DNA of 64,000 nt. It comes from JBNLBT01 sp050303435. GTDB taxonomy: Bacteria > Pseudomonadota > Gammaproteobacteria > Xanthomonadales > Marinicellaceae. Positions 8,301 to 16,354 of the stretch are shown here, one piece after another (the stretch's first letter is position 1; every line of letters starts with the position of its first letter). The notes beneath the pieces are model-generated. The model worked only from the letters and a program-made list of their open reading frames with translations, had not been told where the DNA came from and did no database searches. The stretch covers positions 1 through 64,000 of the forward strand of contig JBNLBT010000005.1 of assembly GCA_050303435.1 (NCBI GenBank), written 5' to 3'. The translations under genes were made by a program, and so were the position numbers.

Positions 8301-8651
8301 TCACAATTCGATGCCGAATTGCCGCAACAGCGCCAGCATCAAGCCATAGGCCGCCACGGTCAGCGCCATGGCCGCGCCCAGGGCCAGATAAAAATTCACC
8401 CCGGCGCGCAGCAACACCGGCAAAGCGATGAACAACACCAGCGATGGCAACACCAGCCAGAACACGCCGGTGGACAGGCGCGCCACCTGCTCCACATCGC
8501 GGGTGTCCACGTACAGCCACACCATCGCCAGCACCGACAACAATGGAATGGACGCCAACAACGCGCCGGCCAGACTGCTGCGCCGCGACACTTCGGCAAT
8601 CAGCACCACCAGCAGCGCGGTGATGATGACTTTAACGGCCAGATAAATCAT
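8301..8651 (-). CDS. DUF3147 inner-membrane protein
   Basis: The product is 116 residues with four hydrophobic helices. The pattern LLASIPLLSVLAMVWLYVDT, then VARLSTGVFWLVLPSLVLF, then GVNFYLALGAAMALT is what I know from DUF3147 proteins. The ATG at 8651 has a GGGAA element seven bases upstream; a longer in-frame start at 8699 would overlap the next gene and adds an unlikely Cys/Pro-rich head. Function of the family is unknown; it is a small integral inner-membrane protein. Confidence 0.8.
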   Translation of the reverse strand: MIYLAVKVIITALLVVLIAEVSRRSSLAGALLASIPLLSVLAMVWLYVDTRDVEQVARLSTGVFWLVLPSLVLFIALPVLLRAGVNFYLALGAAMALTVAAYGLMLALLRQFGIEL

Positions 8652-8695
8652 CGCGCATTCCCGTGAATTGCCTGCGCATGGACTGGTTTCATGGT

Positions 8696-9763
8696 TCACT
8701 CATCGCCATACATATCGACAAACAGTGGCGCGCCGTTCGCGTCGGTGAAGCAGGTGAAAAATTCATCCATGACCTCCGGGTTTTCCCACAGCACCGCTTC
8801 CACGTCGGCGGTGCGCTCGTCCAGCAGTTCGCTCAGACCGCTTTGCTTGTGACAGCTGCGAATCTGAGGCTCGGCCTGGCTTTCGCAGTTGGGCGTTTCG
8901 GTCAGTTCACACAACACGATCAAACCGACGCGCAGATCAATCGGCGAAAGAAACACCCGATCGCCGTTTTCATAGAGAAAACAGCCGATGAAATCGCGTT
9001 CAAATGCCGGTTTCAGGGCATAAAATTCTGCCTCCGTCATGTTGTCCCAGTCGTGCGCTTCCATGCCACTGGACTTCCAGCAGATGTCCATCTGATCATC
9101 CACCGTCTCTTCACACATCTCATTGCCCATACAAATGGCATCACTGTCGTATCCGCCCATGTACGTGGCCGCCGCGGCGATGCCGCCGATTTTCAGCAGC
9201 TTGAACAATCCCAGTTTCTTGCCGAACAGCAATACACCGCCCAGCGCGGCCCCGCCCCAGGCCAGCAGTTGTTTGCCGGAATCACCCAGCGCACGCTTCG
9301 CCGTGGGTCGATTGTTCTTGAATTCACGCGCTTCCTCGTCGCGACGCCTTTGAGCCGAATCGACGCCGGCCTGTTCACTGCGTTGCGCCTCCTCGCGCGC
9401 CAGCTCCGCTTCTTTCTGCAGATCGGGTTTGGATTCCAGCGTCCATTTTTTATGTTCCTTGAGACTGGCCACATCCACTTTCGCCGTGTTTGAATCGGTT
9501 TTGGGCGGCGGTTTTTTTGGCAACACACCGGCCGGTTCGAGCCGCGCCTGCATGCCCATTTCTTCCAGCGCTGATTTGAAGCCGTAGGCTTTGACGTGCT
9601 CCGCCCGCTGTTTGAGCACCACTTCCTTGCCGCTGTGCACGATGCGCTGCGCTTTTTCCAGTGGCAGCCTGAAGCGTTTGGCCAATTGTTCAGCGACGGC
9701 TTCGGGCTCGTGCCCGGGCAGCAACTGACCGGTAAAAATGACTTTGAACTGATTGTTATCCAA
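8696..9763 (-). CDS. Uncharacterised protein: N-terminal peptide-like domain, coiled region, one membrane segment
   Basis: The product is 355 residues from a TTG start at 9763 that is preceded by a GGGGA element. Residues 1-70 (FKVIFTGQLLPGHEPEAVAE onward, ending near MQARLEP) match a small domain I associate with the N-termini of many xanthomonad membrane proteins. Residues 85-180 are highly charged and probably helical. A hydrophobic patch (LLAWGGAALGGVLLFGKKLG to GGIAAAATYMGG) sits at about 175-215. The C-terminal 150 residues are acidic, with at least seven cysteines, suggesting a disulfide-containing exported domain. It has its own promoter. I do not recognise a function. Confidence 0.7.
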   Translation of the reverse strand: MDNNQFKVIFTGQLLPGHEPEAVAEQLAKRFRLPLEKAQRIVHSGKEVVLKQRAEHVKAYGFKSALEEMGMQARLEPAGVLPKKPPPKTDSNTAKVDVASLKEHKKWTLESKPDLQKEAELAREEAQRSEQAGVDSAQRRRDEEAREFKNNRPTAKRALGDSGKQLLAWGGAALGGVLLFGKKLGLFKLLKIGGIAAAATYMGGYDSDAICMGNEMCEETVDDQMDICWKSSGMEAHDWDNMTEAEFYALKPAFERDFIGCFLYENGDRVFLSPIDLRVGLIVLCELTETPNCESQAEPQIRSCHKQSGLSELLDERTADVEAVLWENPEVMDEFFTCFTDANGAPLFVDMYGDE

Positions 9764-9876
9764 GTGTGAATCCCCCTGATGTCCTCTGTTGCCGATGACC
9801 GGGCGCGCAGTGCGCCGGTCCATCCCTGATGCGTCGGTTCTGTTTCGGTGCGTTCAACACCGCCGGTGCAGAGCAC

Positions 9877-9906
9877 ATTATAGTCAGGGCCCAGGATGGA
9901 TGTCCA
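9877..9906 (-). promoter_or_regulatory. Sigma-70-type promoter for the gene at 8696-9763
   Basis: On the minus strand: TGGACA (9906-9901), an 18-base spacer, then a perfect TATAAT (9882-9877). It lies about 115 bases before the TTG start of the uncharacterised membrane protein and after the hom stop codon. Confidence 0.6.
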
Positions 9907-9948
9907 CCTCGCTTCAGGCAAACACCGCCTGCTGCGCTCTTTAGAGAT

Positions 9949-11034
9949 TCAAGCGCTGATCAACGGACCTGCTGCGCCCGCGGCGAAACCCGTGTGTGCT
10001 GCGTGCAATCCAAGTCGCGCTTCCGGGCAGCACAACTGCACACCGTCCAGCAGTGTGGCTGCGGTGACTTCAACACCGGCGCCCGGTCCACGAATCACCA
10101 ATGGCCGCCCGCGATAGCGACAGGTTTCCAGGCTCAACACGTTGTCTCCGCCGGCGCGCGCCAGCGACGCATCGCAGGGCACCATCTCCAGCCCGGCGCG
10201 GGCACCCGTGCGCGCGTCGTAGCGCGCCACGTAGCGCAACACGGCGCCGGCGGCTTGCGCCTGCCGGTGCAATTTCTTGAGGCGCGTGTTGAGCGATTGC
10301 GTTGATTCACCCGGGCGCATCAACGGCGTGCAATGCACCGCGCCGCGCGGCAACATCAGTCCGGCGCTGCGCAACAGAATCAGCAATTTGCGCAGCACAT
10401 CGCCGCCGCTCAGGTCCACGCGTGGGTCCGGTTCGGTCAAACCCTGTTGACGCGCCGCTTCCACCGCGTGCCAAAAAGGCGTGCGGCCATCGTAGGACGA
10501 CAGCAAAGTCGCCAGCGTGCCCGACAGAATGCCCTGCAGGGACCACAGCGCATCGCCGCCGCGTGTCAATTGCCGCAAAGTCGAAAGCATGGGCAATCCG
10601 GCGCCCACTGTGGCGGCGTCGTGGTAGGCACCCGCGCTGCACTCACTGACGCGTTGAATGCGGCGGAATCGTGACAGCGCCTCGCCGGTGCCGGCCTTGT
10701 TGGCGGTGACCACCGACAGGCCCTGGGCCAGCCAGCGCGCATGCCACTGCGCCACGGCATCGCTGGCGGTGGCGTCCACCACCACCCCGCCCGGCCCCAG
10801 GTGTTTGGCCAATCGGCGCAAGCCGTGTGGACGGCTGTGAGCATTAAAAGTCGGCAACAACGACGCCAGGGTCGCCACCGGCAACTCGCCGATCAACGAC
10901 CCGCGGGAGTTGGCCACCCATTGCACGGCATCGTGCGGCCGCAGGCGTTCCAGGCGCTGCACAAAAGCGCGCCCCACCCCGCCAATGCCCAGCAAGGCCA
11001 GCCGTGGCCAGCCCGAGTGCCCGGCGGCACTCAC
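9949..11034 (-). CDS. hom: Homoserine dehydrogenase (no ACT domain)
   Basis: The product is 361 residues. It catalyses NAD(P)H-dependent reduction of aspartate semialdehyde to homoserine. The Rossmann motif GIGGVGRAFVQRL is at the N-terminus, VVTANKAG marks the substrate-site loop, and LQGILSGTLATLLSSYDG with DPRVDLSGGDVLRKLLIL are the family signatures. It lacks the C-terminal ACT domain of long versions. GTG 11034 overlaps the metB stop (GTGA), so it is the third gene of a coupled metX-metB-hom operon under the SAM riboswitch. Its position fits supply of homoserine for the first gene's enzyme. Confidence 0.92.
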   Translation of the reverse strand: MSAAGHSGWPRLALLGIGGVGRAFVQRLERLRPHDAVQWVANSRGSLIGELPVATLASLLPTFNAHSRPHGLRRLAKHLGPGGVVVDATASDAVAQWHARWLAQGLSVVTANKAGTGEALSRFRRIQRVSECSAGAYHDAATVGAGLPMLSTLRQLTRGGDALWSLQGILSGTLATLLSSYDGRTPFWHAVEAARQQGLTEPDPRVDLSGGDVLRKLLILLRSAGLMLPRGAVHCTPLMRPGESTQSLNTRLKKLHRQAQAAGAVLRYVARYDARTGARAGLEMVPCDASLARAGGDNVLSLETCRYRGRPLVIRGPGAGVEVTAATLLDGVQLCCPEARLGLHAAHTGFAAGAAGPLISA

Positions 11035-12218
11035 GCCACGCCCCGCTGGGCGCGCGCGCAGCCGACCTGCGCCAGTGCCGCGCTGAGGTCGGCGCACAAA
11101 TCAACCGCGTCCTCGGTGCCAACCGATAGCCTCAACAGTTGATCGCTGATGCCGGCGCGGCGGCGCGCTTCTGCGGCCATCGCCGCGTGGGTCATGCTCG
11201 CCGGGTGCGCAATCAATGATTCCACGCCGCCCAGCGATTCTGCCAGGGTGAAACATCGCAAAGCGCGCACGAAATGATCCAGCAAATCGGCCTCGCCGTG
11301 CAACTCGAAACTCAGCATCGCACCAAAACCGCTTTGCTGAGCCCCGGCCAGCGCGTGTTGCGGGTGATGCGACAAACCTGGGTAATGAACTTTTCGCACC
11401 GCGGGATGGCTGTGCAGCAACGCGGCAATCTCGGCGCAGGTGGCCTGTTGCATTCTCAGGCGTGGACCGAGCGTGCGCAATCCCCGCAAGGTCATCAGGG
11501 CATCAAACGGGCTGCCGGCCAGCCCCAGGGCGTTGGCCCACCAGGCCAGCTGTTCCGCCACGGCCGCATCGCCTGCAATCACCGCGCCGCCGATGACGTC
11601 GCTGTGGCCGTTGATGTATTTGGTGGTGGAATGCAGCACCACGTCGGCGCCCAGCGCCAGCGGCCGCTGCAACAACGGCGTCAGAAACGTGTTGTCAACC
11701 ACCACCAGCGCACCGCGTTGATGCGCCGCATCGGCCAATGCACGGATGTCGCTGATGCGCAGCAATGGATTGGACGGCGTCTCAATCCACAGCACATCGA
11801 CGCCGCGCTGCATGGCCGCACGGGCGGCGCGCGCATCGCTCAAGTCACACCATTCAATGTCAAAGTGGCCTTTGTCCGCCAGCGCGGTGAACAATCGCCA
11901 GCATCCGCCGTAGCAATCCTGCGGCAGCAACAAACGCTGTCCCGGTTTCAGCAGTTGCACCACCAGCGTCACCGCGGCCATGCCCGAAGCGGTCACCACC
12001 GCGCTGTGACCGCCCTCCAGTTCAGCCAGTGCACAGGCCAGCTGGTCGCGCGTGGGGTTGCCGCTGCGGGTGTAATCGTAGGCGCGTTTTTGGCCGAGAC
12101 CGGCGAAAGAAAAATTGCTGGACAGCACCAGAGAAGGCGTCACCGCCCCATGCACCGGGTCGCAATCGATGCCCGCACGCACCGCGACGGTGTCGGGTTT
12201 AAATGCCGGGTCAGTCAT
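11031..12218 (-). CDS. metB: Cystathionine gamma-synthase (O-succinylhomoserine (thiol)-lyase)
   Basis: The product is 395 residues, a PLP enzyme of the Cys/Met metabolism family. The PLP lysine is K200 in HSTTKYINGHSDV; YDYTRSGNPTRD and the ETPSNPLL loop are the typical active-site segments. It joins O-succinylhomoserine and cysteine to cystathionine. Operon context with an O-succinyltransferase favours gamma-synthase over a direct sulfhydrylase or a gamma-lyase, which sequence alone does not fully separate. Its ATG at 12218 overlaps the end of metX by eight bases. Confidence 0.9.
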   Translation of the reverse strand: MTDPAFKPDTVAVRAGIDCDPVHGAVTPSLVLSSNFSFAGLGQKRAYDYTRSGNPTRDQLACALAELEGGHSAVVTASGMAAVTLVVQLLKPGQRLLLPQDCYGGCWRLFTALADKGHFDIEWCDLSDARAARAAMQRGVDVLWIETPSNPLLRISDIRALADAAHQRGALVVVDNTFLTPLLQRPLALGADVVLHSTTKYINGHSDVIGGAVIAGDAAVAEQLAWWANALGLAGSPFDALMTLRGLRTLGPRLRMQQATCAEIAALLHSHPAVRKVHYPGLSHHPQHALAGAQQSGFGAMLSFELHGEADLLDHFVRALRCFTLAESLGGVESLIAHPASMTHAAMAAEARRRAGISDQLLRLSVGTEDAVDLCADLSAALAQVGCARAQRGVA

Positions 12219-13236
12219 GTGCGCCTCCGAGAAAGTCCTGCAACACCTGGCCAACCTCTGCCTCGGCCTTGATGAAGGCGTCGTGCCCAAACACCGAATC
12301 CAATTCAATCAGCGCGTCCGCCTTGGGCAAGCGCCGCCGCAAGGCCCGCAACTGCGACAGCGGCACCAGCCAGTCCTGTTTCACGCCCACCAGCGTGACA
12401 GGGGTGTGAATCGTCCGCGCATCCACCCAATGGCCATCCAGCGAGGACGACAGGCGCGCGCAGCTTGCCGCGTCGAAGCGTTCGGCGTGGCGCGCCCCGC
12501 AGGCCGCCAGCCAATCGCCCAGAATGGCCTCGACGGACGCCGCGCCAAAGCGGTTTTGCCGGATGCGCTGGCGCAGATCGGCTTCACTTCGGTAGGTCAG
12601 CATCGCCAGTTGGCGCGCCACTGAAACGCCTTCGGCTTCAGCCGCCGTGCCCTGGGTCAAGGCCAGAATGCGGCGTTGCACCAGGCGCAGTGCCAGGCCC
12701 ATCGGGTGCGCCCGATCGGCCGCTGAAATCACCAATGCACGGCGCAATCTTTGCGGGTGTCGGTGTGCAAATTGCAAGGCCACGCAGCCGCCGTAGGAAC
12801 AGCCGATGAATGCCTCAACGCGGGGCAAATGCAGCGCGTCCAAGGCCGCGGCCAGCAAATCCGCCTGATCGGCGGTGTCCACCGGCCACGGGGTGTGCGC
12901 ATCCCCACCCAGCCAGTCCACTGCGATCAGGCGATGGCGACGCGGGTCCAGAGAACGGCCCCGACCCACCTGGGCTGACCACCAGCCGGGCGCCGGATTG
13001 CAGGGGTTGGCGGCCAGGTGCGCGTTGGCGGAAATGCCGCCCTGCACCAGCAGCGCCGGCGCCTTCCGCGGACCCCAGTCCAGCACCCGCGCGTGCACGT
13101 GCAGTGCGGGGCCATGACGCAATTTAACCGACAGGGGCAGGCGCCGTTCAAACGGCCGTTCAGGGGTGACTGGCCGCGCCTGGCGGGGCTGAAGTTCAGG
13201 CCGGATGGCCTGGGAAATCGAAGTGTTGTGTTTCAT
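12211..13236 (-). CDS. metX: Homoserine O-succinyltransferase, alpha/beta-hydrolase (MetX) type
   Basis: The product is 341 residues with the MetX alpha/beta-hydrolase fold: nucleophile S147 in GCSYGGCVALQF, acid D288 in VKQDWLVP, and base H318 in VFGHDAFIKAE. In Xanthomonas-type bacteria MetX-fold enzymes use succinyl-CoA, so succinylation rather than acetylation is inferred from lineage. The ATG at 13236 is used; a TTG nine codons earlier is possible. First gene of the methionine operon, about 90 bases after a SAM riboswitch, so its expression should fall when S-adenosylmethionine is abundant. Confidence 0.88.
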   Translation of the reverse strand: MKHNTSISQAIRPELQPRQARPVTPERPFERRLPLSVKLRHGPALHVHARVLDWGPRKAPALLVQGGISANAHLAANPCNPAPGWWSAQVGRGRSLDPRRHRLIAVDWLGGDAHTPWPVDTADQADLLAAALDALHLPRVEAFIGCSYGGCVALQFAHRHPQRLRRALVISAADRAHPMGLALRLVQRRILALTQGTAAEAEGVSVARQLAMLTYRSEADLRQRIRQNRFGAASVEAILGDWLAACGARHAERFDAASCARLSSSLDGHWVDARTIHTPVTLVGVKQDWLVPLSQLRALRRRLPKADALIELDSVFGHDAFIKAEAEVGQVLQDFLGGAHD

Positions 13237-13323
13237 GTTGCTGCACTCATTGGGTTGAGCCAACGAGTCTGCAAAAACGTGAAACCGGTCAGATACGCGT
13301 CACACCGGACCGCGCCAGTGTGG

Positions 13324-13438
13324 CATCCATCTTTCGGCAGACTGACGTCTCCGCAGGATTTGGCACCTTCTTCACAGCGGGCTGTGAATGGGTTGCCCCG
13401 GTGTCTTCGGGCCTGTCCCTCTACCGGTCTCGATGGCA
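13324..13438 (-). promoter_or_regulatory. SAM (S-box, SAM-I-like) riboswitch
   Basis: Read on the minus strand, the conserved core is in order: CGAGACCGGTAGAGGGAC, then AGGCCCGAAGACACC, GGGCAACCC, a variable hairpin (CACAGCCCGCTGTG), GGTGCCAAATCCTG and GAAAGATG. The closing helix P1 is CCATC (13436-13432) with GATGG (13331-13327). This matches the SAM-I consensus including the GGCAACC and GGTGCCAA pairing region. It precedes metX. A hairpin follows (CACACTGG...CCGGTGTG, about 13300-13322), but there is no clear T-tract, so the mode of control (translation or Rho-linked termination) is not evident. Confidence 0.93.
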
Positions 13439-13478
13439 ATTGGGCACAGTGTGACAGAATTCAAGCGCTCAGTCAATC

Positions 13479-13498
13479 TCTTTATCAAGATATAAAGA
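13479..13498. promoter_or_regulatory. A/T-rich inverted repeat upstream of the SAM riboswitch (candidate operator)
   Basis: TCTTTAT (13479-13485) and ATAAAGA (13492-13498) form a perfect inverted repeat with a six-base spacer in a region much richer in A/T than its surroundings, 40-60 bases before the riboswitch where the metX promoter must lie. The shape fits an operator for a winged-helix repressor, for example an ArsR-type methionine-cycle regulator such as SahR; that identity is inference only. Confidence 0.4.
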
Positions 13499-13520
13499 TA
13501 TAATGTGCTTCGACGCGCTT

Positions 13521-14333
13521 TCAGGGGTTTCGGGGGCGCAGCGGCAGCTCCCGTTGTTCACCCGGTCGCTGCAGAAAGTCGGCGCCTGTGGCCGTCAGTT
13601 CAGGCGGCACCTGCACCGGCACATGCACGCCAATCGACTGCGTGGCGTTGATGCGTTGCTGCAGAATGGCGCGGCCGTCGGGGCTGAGAAAGAACCAGTA
13701 GGGCGGAAAGGCCAGATCGGTGCGCAGCGCCTGCCAGTGATCATGCCATGGGGCAAAATGCGCGTCATCGGGATCGGCGTCGCCCAGATGCATGACCGTG
13801 GCGCCGCCATCGGCCTGCACGCGATAGACCAGATTGACCACCTCCGCGCGGGCCGGCCACCCGGCGTGCGGTATGCGCAGCGCTTCAATGCTCAGGCCGG
13901 CCAGCTCAATGCGTTCGGGGCCCTCGCCGTAGACCGGGTCCAGGGCATGCAGACGGCCCGGATCAATGGCCGCAAGGTCCTCTATCTGGGCCACCGCCTG
14001 GGCCGGCGCGATCAATTGCACCGCGGTGTGGGCTTTGAGAAACCGCTGCATGTCCGCGGCATCAAAATGGTCTTCGTGCGCGTGTGAAATCAACACCAGA
14101 TCGACGCCATCGAAAGGGGCACGTGCGGCGAAAATGTCGGCGCGCGTGGCGGCCGGCACCAGCCTGTAGATGCCGTAATCGTTGTGATAAAACGGATCAA
14201 ACAGCACTTTGTGCCCGGCGGCCGCAAACAACAGCCCTTCATTGCCCAGGTAGGTGACCGTTGCCTCGCTCGACGGGTGTGCCGCGGCCACACCGGCACA
14301 CCACAGACACAGCATCAGCAGCGCGGCGCGCAT
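13521..14333 (-). CDS. Exported metallo-beta-lactamase-fold hydrolase
   Basis: The product is 270 residues. A signal peptide (MRAALLMLCLWCAGVAAAHP) is followed by VTYLGNEGLLF and the metal motif SHAHEDHFD (HxHxDH). Later ligands lie in RIPHAG and MHLGDADPDDAHF. This resembles the UlaG/L-ascorbate-lactonase-like branch of the fold, but the substrate cannot be told. The ATG at 14333 overlaps the stop of the preceding membrane-protein gene (TGATG), so the two are coupled. Confidence 0.83.
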   Translation of the reverse strand: MRAALLMLCLWCAGVAAAHPSSEATVTYLGNEGLLFAAAGHKVLFDPFYHNDYGIYRLVPAATRADIFAARAPFDGVDLVLISHAHEDHFDAADMQRFLKAHTAVQLIAPAQAVAQIEDLAAIDPGRLHALDPVYGEGPERIELAGLSIEALRIPHAGWPARAEVVNLVYRVQADGGATVMHLGDADPDDAHFAPWHDHWQALRTDLAFPPYWFFLSPDGRAILQQRINATQSIGVHVPVQVPPELTATGADFLQRPGEQRELPLRPRNP

Positions 14334-14809
14334 CAAAACACCCAGCCGATGATGATCACCGCAACAATGAATACGGCAAACCATTTGTACACCGCCGTTT
14401 TATCCACCGACGGTCTGCTTTGCCCCTGTTCCAAGATCAGACGACTCATCAGGGCCTCCACATCCTCCGCACCCGAGATCGGCGCCGAGTCTTTACGCGC
14501 GGCTTCGCGCTGTGGCGCAGCCGGGTTTGTGGCGCGAGGTGTCGGCGGTGATTTGAGCGGTGGCACGGGTGTGGCGGCCTGGGGCGGCGTCTGCGCGCTG
14601 GGCATCGGCGGCGGCGCGGGCTTCGCCACTGCCGCGGGACGCGCGGTTGAACGCGCCGCGGATTGAGTGGCATTGGACTTGAAGGACAGCAACAAACGCA
14701 GCAAGGCGGCGCGATCCCTGGCCGGCAATTGCGCCAGTGATTCGGGGTCTTCGGCGTTCAGTTGATGGGCCTGACCGTGAATGATCACGGTGATTGTGGG
14801 TTGTGACAT
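14333..14809 (-). CDS. Tail-anchored Pro/Ala-rich protein of unknown function
   Basis: The product is 158 residues. Residues 1-45 (ITVIIHGQAHQLNAEDPESL onward) may form a small beta/helix unit. Residues 50-110 are Pro/Ala/Arg-rich and probably disordered. A short acidic helix follows (EDVEALMSRLILEQGQ) and a single C-terminal membrane helix (WFAVFIVAVIIIGWVF) ends the protein. I chose ATG 14809 over the in-frame GTG at 14818 because GGGTG lies upstream. Translationally coupled to the metallo-hydrolase gene. No family recognised. Confidence 0.68.
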   Translation of the reverse strand: MSQPTITVIIHGQAHQLNAEDPESLAQLPARDRAALLRLLLSFKSNATQSAARSTARPAAVAKPAPPPMPSAQTPPQAATPVPPLKSPPTPRATNPAAPQREAARKDSAPISGAEDVEALMSRLILEQGQSRPSVDKTAVYKWFAVFIVAVIIIGWVF

Positions 14810-14897
14810 GTCGGGCACCCGGAATTTCCTATGTGCCGACCATGATACCCGATTTGTTGCCGCGTTTCACGACGCCGGTTCACAAAATCCGCGGCCG

Positions 14898-15773
14898 TCA
14901 ATCCAGCGCACGCAGCGGAACGGCGTAGTCCATGGCCGCCTCTTCGCTGTGCGGATGCCAGCGGTGATCGTACACTTCCAAATCCGCGCCGCCGCCGTGT
15001 TGACGCGTGCTGCCGAGCAGCCAGTCGGCATAGATGCCATCCACCGTGGCATTCAAATCTTTGACCGCACCGCGGTGGGTAAACACCGCGTATTCTCCGG
15101 CGGGAATGTGCAGTGCCCGCATGCCCGCCGGCACTTCGCCGGGCGAGGGCACCGCCGCACCGGCGCAATACGACAGGCGTTCACTGCGCGCGGCGGTGGC
15201 CTGCACCAGGCCGTAACAGACCCCGGGTTGCCGCTGTTCAATCTCCTGCAGGCGTGGCAAAAACGCCGCCCACAGATCCGGCAACAAATCGGCCACGTTG
15301 TTCTTCTCCGATCCAACGCCGTAAAAATGCGTGTGCAGACCGACCAGTGTCATCGCCGGCCAACGGCGAATCTCCGGCGCCGGCAGCGCCGGCCGTGCGC
15401 GCGCCAGTTGCGCCTGATCGATTTCAAGTTTGCGAGGAAACAGGGCGTGCTGGCCTTGTCTCCGAAACGCGCGCGGACTCATGCCGAAGGCGGCGCGAAA
15501 GGCGCGTGCAAAACTTTCCTGCGATTGATAGCCCGCCTGCAGAGCGATGTCCAGCACACGCAAATCGGTGCCGAGCAATTGATCCAGGGCCTGCGACAGT
15601 CGCCGGGCACGGATGTAATGTTTCACGGTGACGCCGGCCAAGGCCTTGAAGGTGCGCTGAAAATGCCACAGGCTGAAGCCCGCCACCGCGGCCACATCGG
15701 CCAGCGAAAAAGGTTCATGCAAGCGCGACTCGATGCAATCGATGCCGCGCTGAATGCCCTGCAGACGATTCAC
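14898..15773 (-). CDS. AraC-family regulator with GyrI-like effector-binding domain
   Basis: The product is 291 residues. Residues 1-105 hold the two helix-turn-helix units of AraC/XylS regulators (SLADVAAVAGFSLWHFQRTF and VLDIALQAGYQSQESFARAF, ending GMSPRAFRR). Residues 130-291 form a GyrI/BmrR-type effector-binding domain (FLPRLQEIEQ, then IPAGEYAVFTHRGA). This N-HTH, C-GyrI order is that of the Rob/SoxS-related multidrug-responsive regulators. GTG 15773 overlaps the stop codon of the SnoaL-like gene (GTGA). Confidence 0.88.
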   Translation of the reverse strand: MNRLQGIQRGIDCIESRLHEPFSLADVAAVAGFSLWHFQRTFKALAGVTVKHYIRARRLSQALDQLLGTDLRVLDIALQAGYQSQESFARAFRAAFGMSPRAFRRQGQHALFPRKLEIDQAQLARARPALPAPEIRRWPAMTLVGLHTHFYGVGSEKNNVADLLPDLWAAFLPRLQEIEQRQPGVCYGLVQATAARSERLSYCAGAAVPSPGEVPAGMRALHIPAGEYAVFTHRGAVKDLNATVDGIYADWLLGSTRQHGGGADLEVYDHRWHPHSEEAAMDYAVPLRALD

Positions 15774-16129
15774 GCCGGCGCCTCAAAAAATCCGCACATG
15801 GTCAGCAGCCGGCCGTCCTCGGCGTAGCGCACATGACTCACGCCTTCACCCAGGGTCTCACCGGCCCCATCCCGCCAGCGCCAGCGCGCGGCGCCCTGGC
15901 CGTTGTGGGCATTGAACCACAGCGTGTCGAAGCCGGCGCCGGGAAATTGGCGCTGAAAATCCAGCATGCAGGCGATCAGTGCTTCCCGGCCCTGCGTTTG
16001 GGTCAAAGGATCGGTGTACAAACAATCGGCGCTCACGCATTCGCTCAGCGCCGTGTGCATCTGCTGCGCATCGTTCATTGACCACACCTCGGTGTATTTT
16101 TGCCACATGGGCAAAGCCTTGTCTTGCAT
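15770..16129 (-). CDS. SnoaL-like (NTF2-fold) small protein
   Basis: The product is 119 residues: an N-terminal helix with WQKYTEVWSMNDAQQM, then ALIACMLDFQRQFPGAGF and a beta sheet with ARWRWRDGAGETLGEG, consistent with the SnoaL/NTF2 cone fold. ATG 16129 has GGAG six bases upstream; the earlier in-frame start would overlap the divergent gene at 16355. It is co-transcribed with the AraC-type regulator through a 4-base overlap. Could be a small-molecule-binding or isomerase-like protein; the substrate is unknown. Confidence 0.78.
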   Translation of the reverse strand: MQDKALPMWQKYTEVWSMNDAQQMHTALSECVSADCLYTDPLTQTQGREALIACMLDFQRQFPGAGFDTLWFNAHNGQGAARWRWRDGAGETLGEGVSHVRYAEDGRLLTMCGFFEAPA

Positions 16130-16354
16130 CGTCATCTCCAGTGAATTGTGTTCACCCATTGTGCCCGGATCTAAAGCACGCTTCTGACATTTTGTGCGCC
16201 GCTGGAAAAAAATTCCATCGCTTTTTATTCGCGGCCCGGCCGGTTGCAAGGCGCGGGGTTGCGCCGCCGACCCGGTGATCTGCCCCTGCGCAGGTCCATA
16301 ATTTTGCCGCGTTTGCGTACTCTGGGGTGAAACGACATCAAACGGAGTCTGAAC

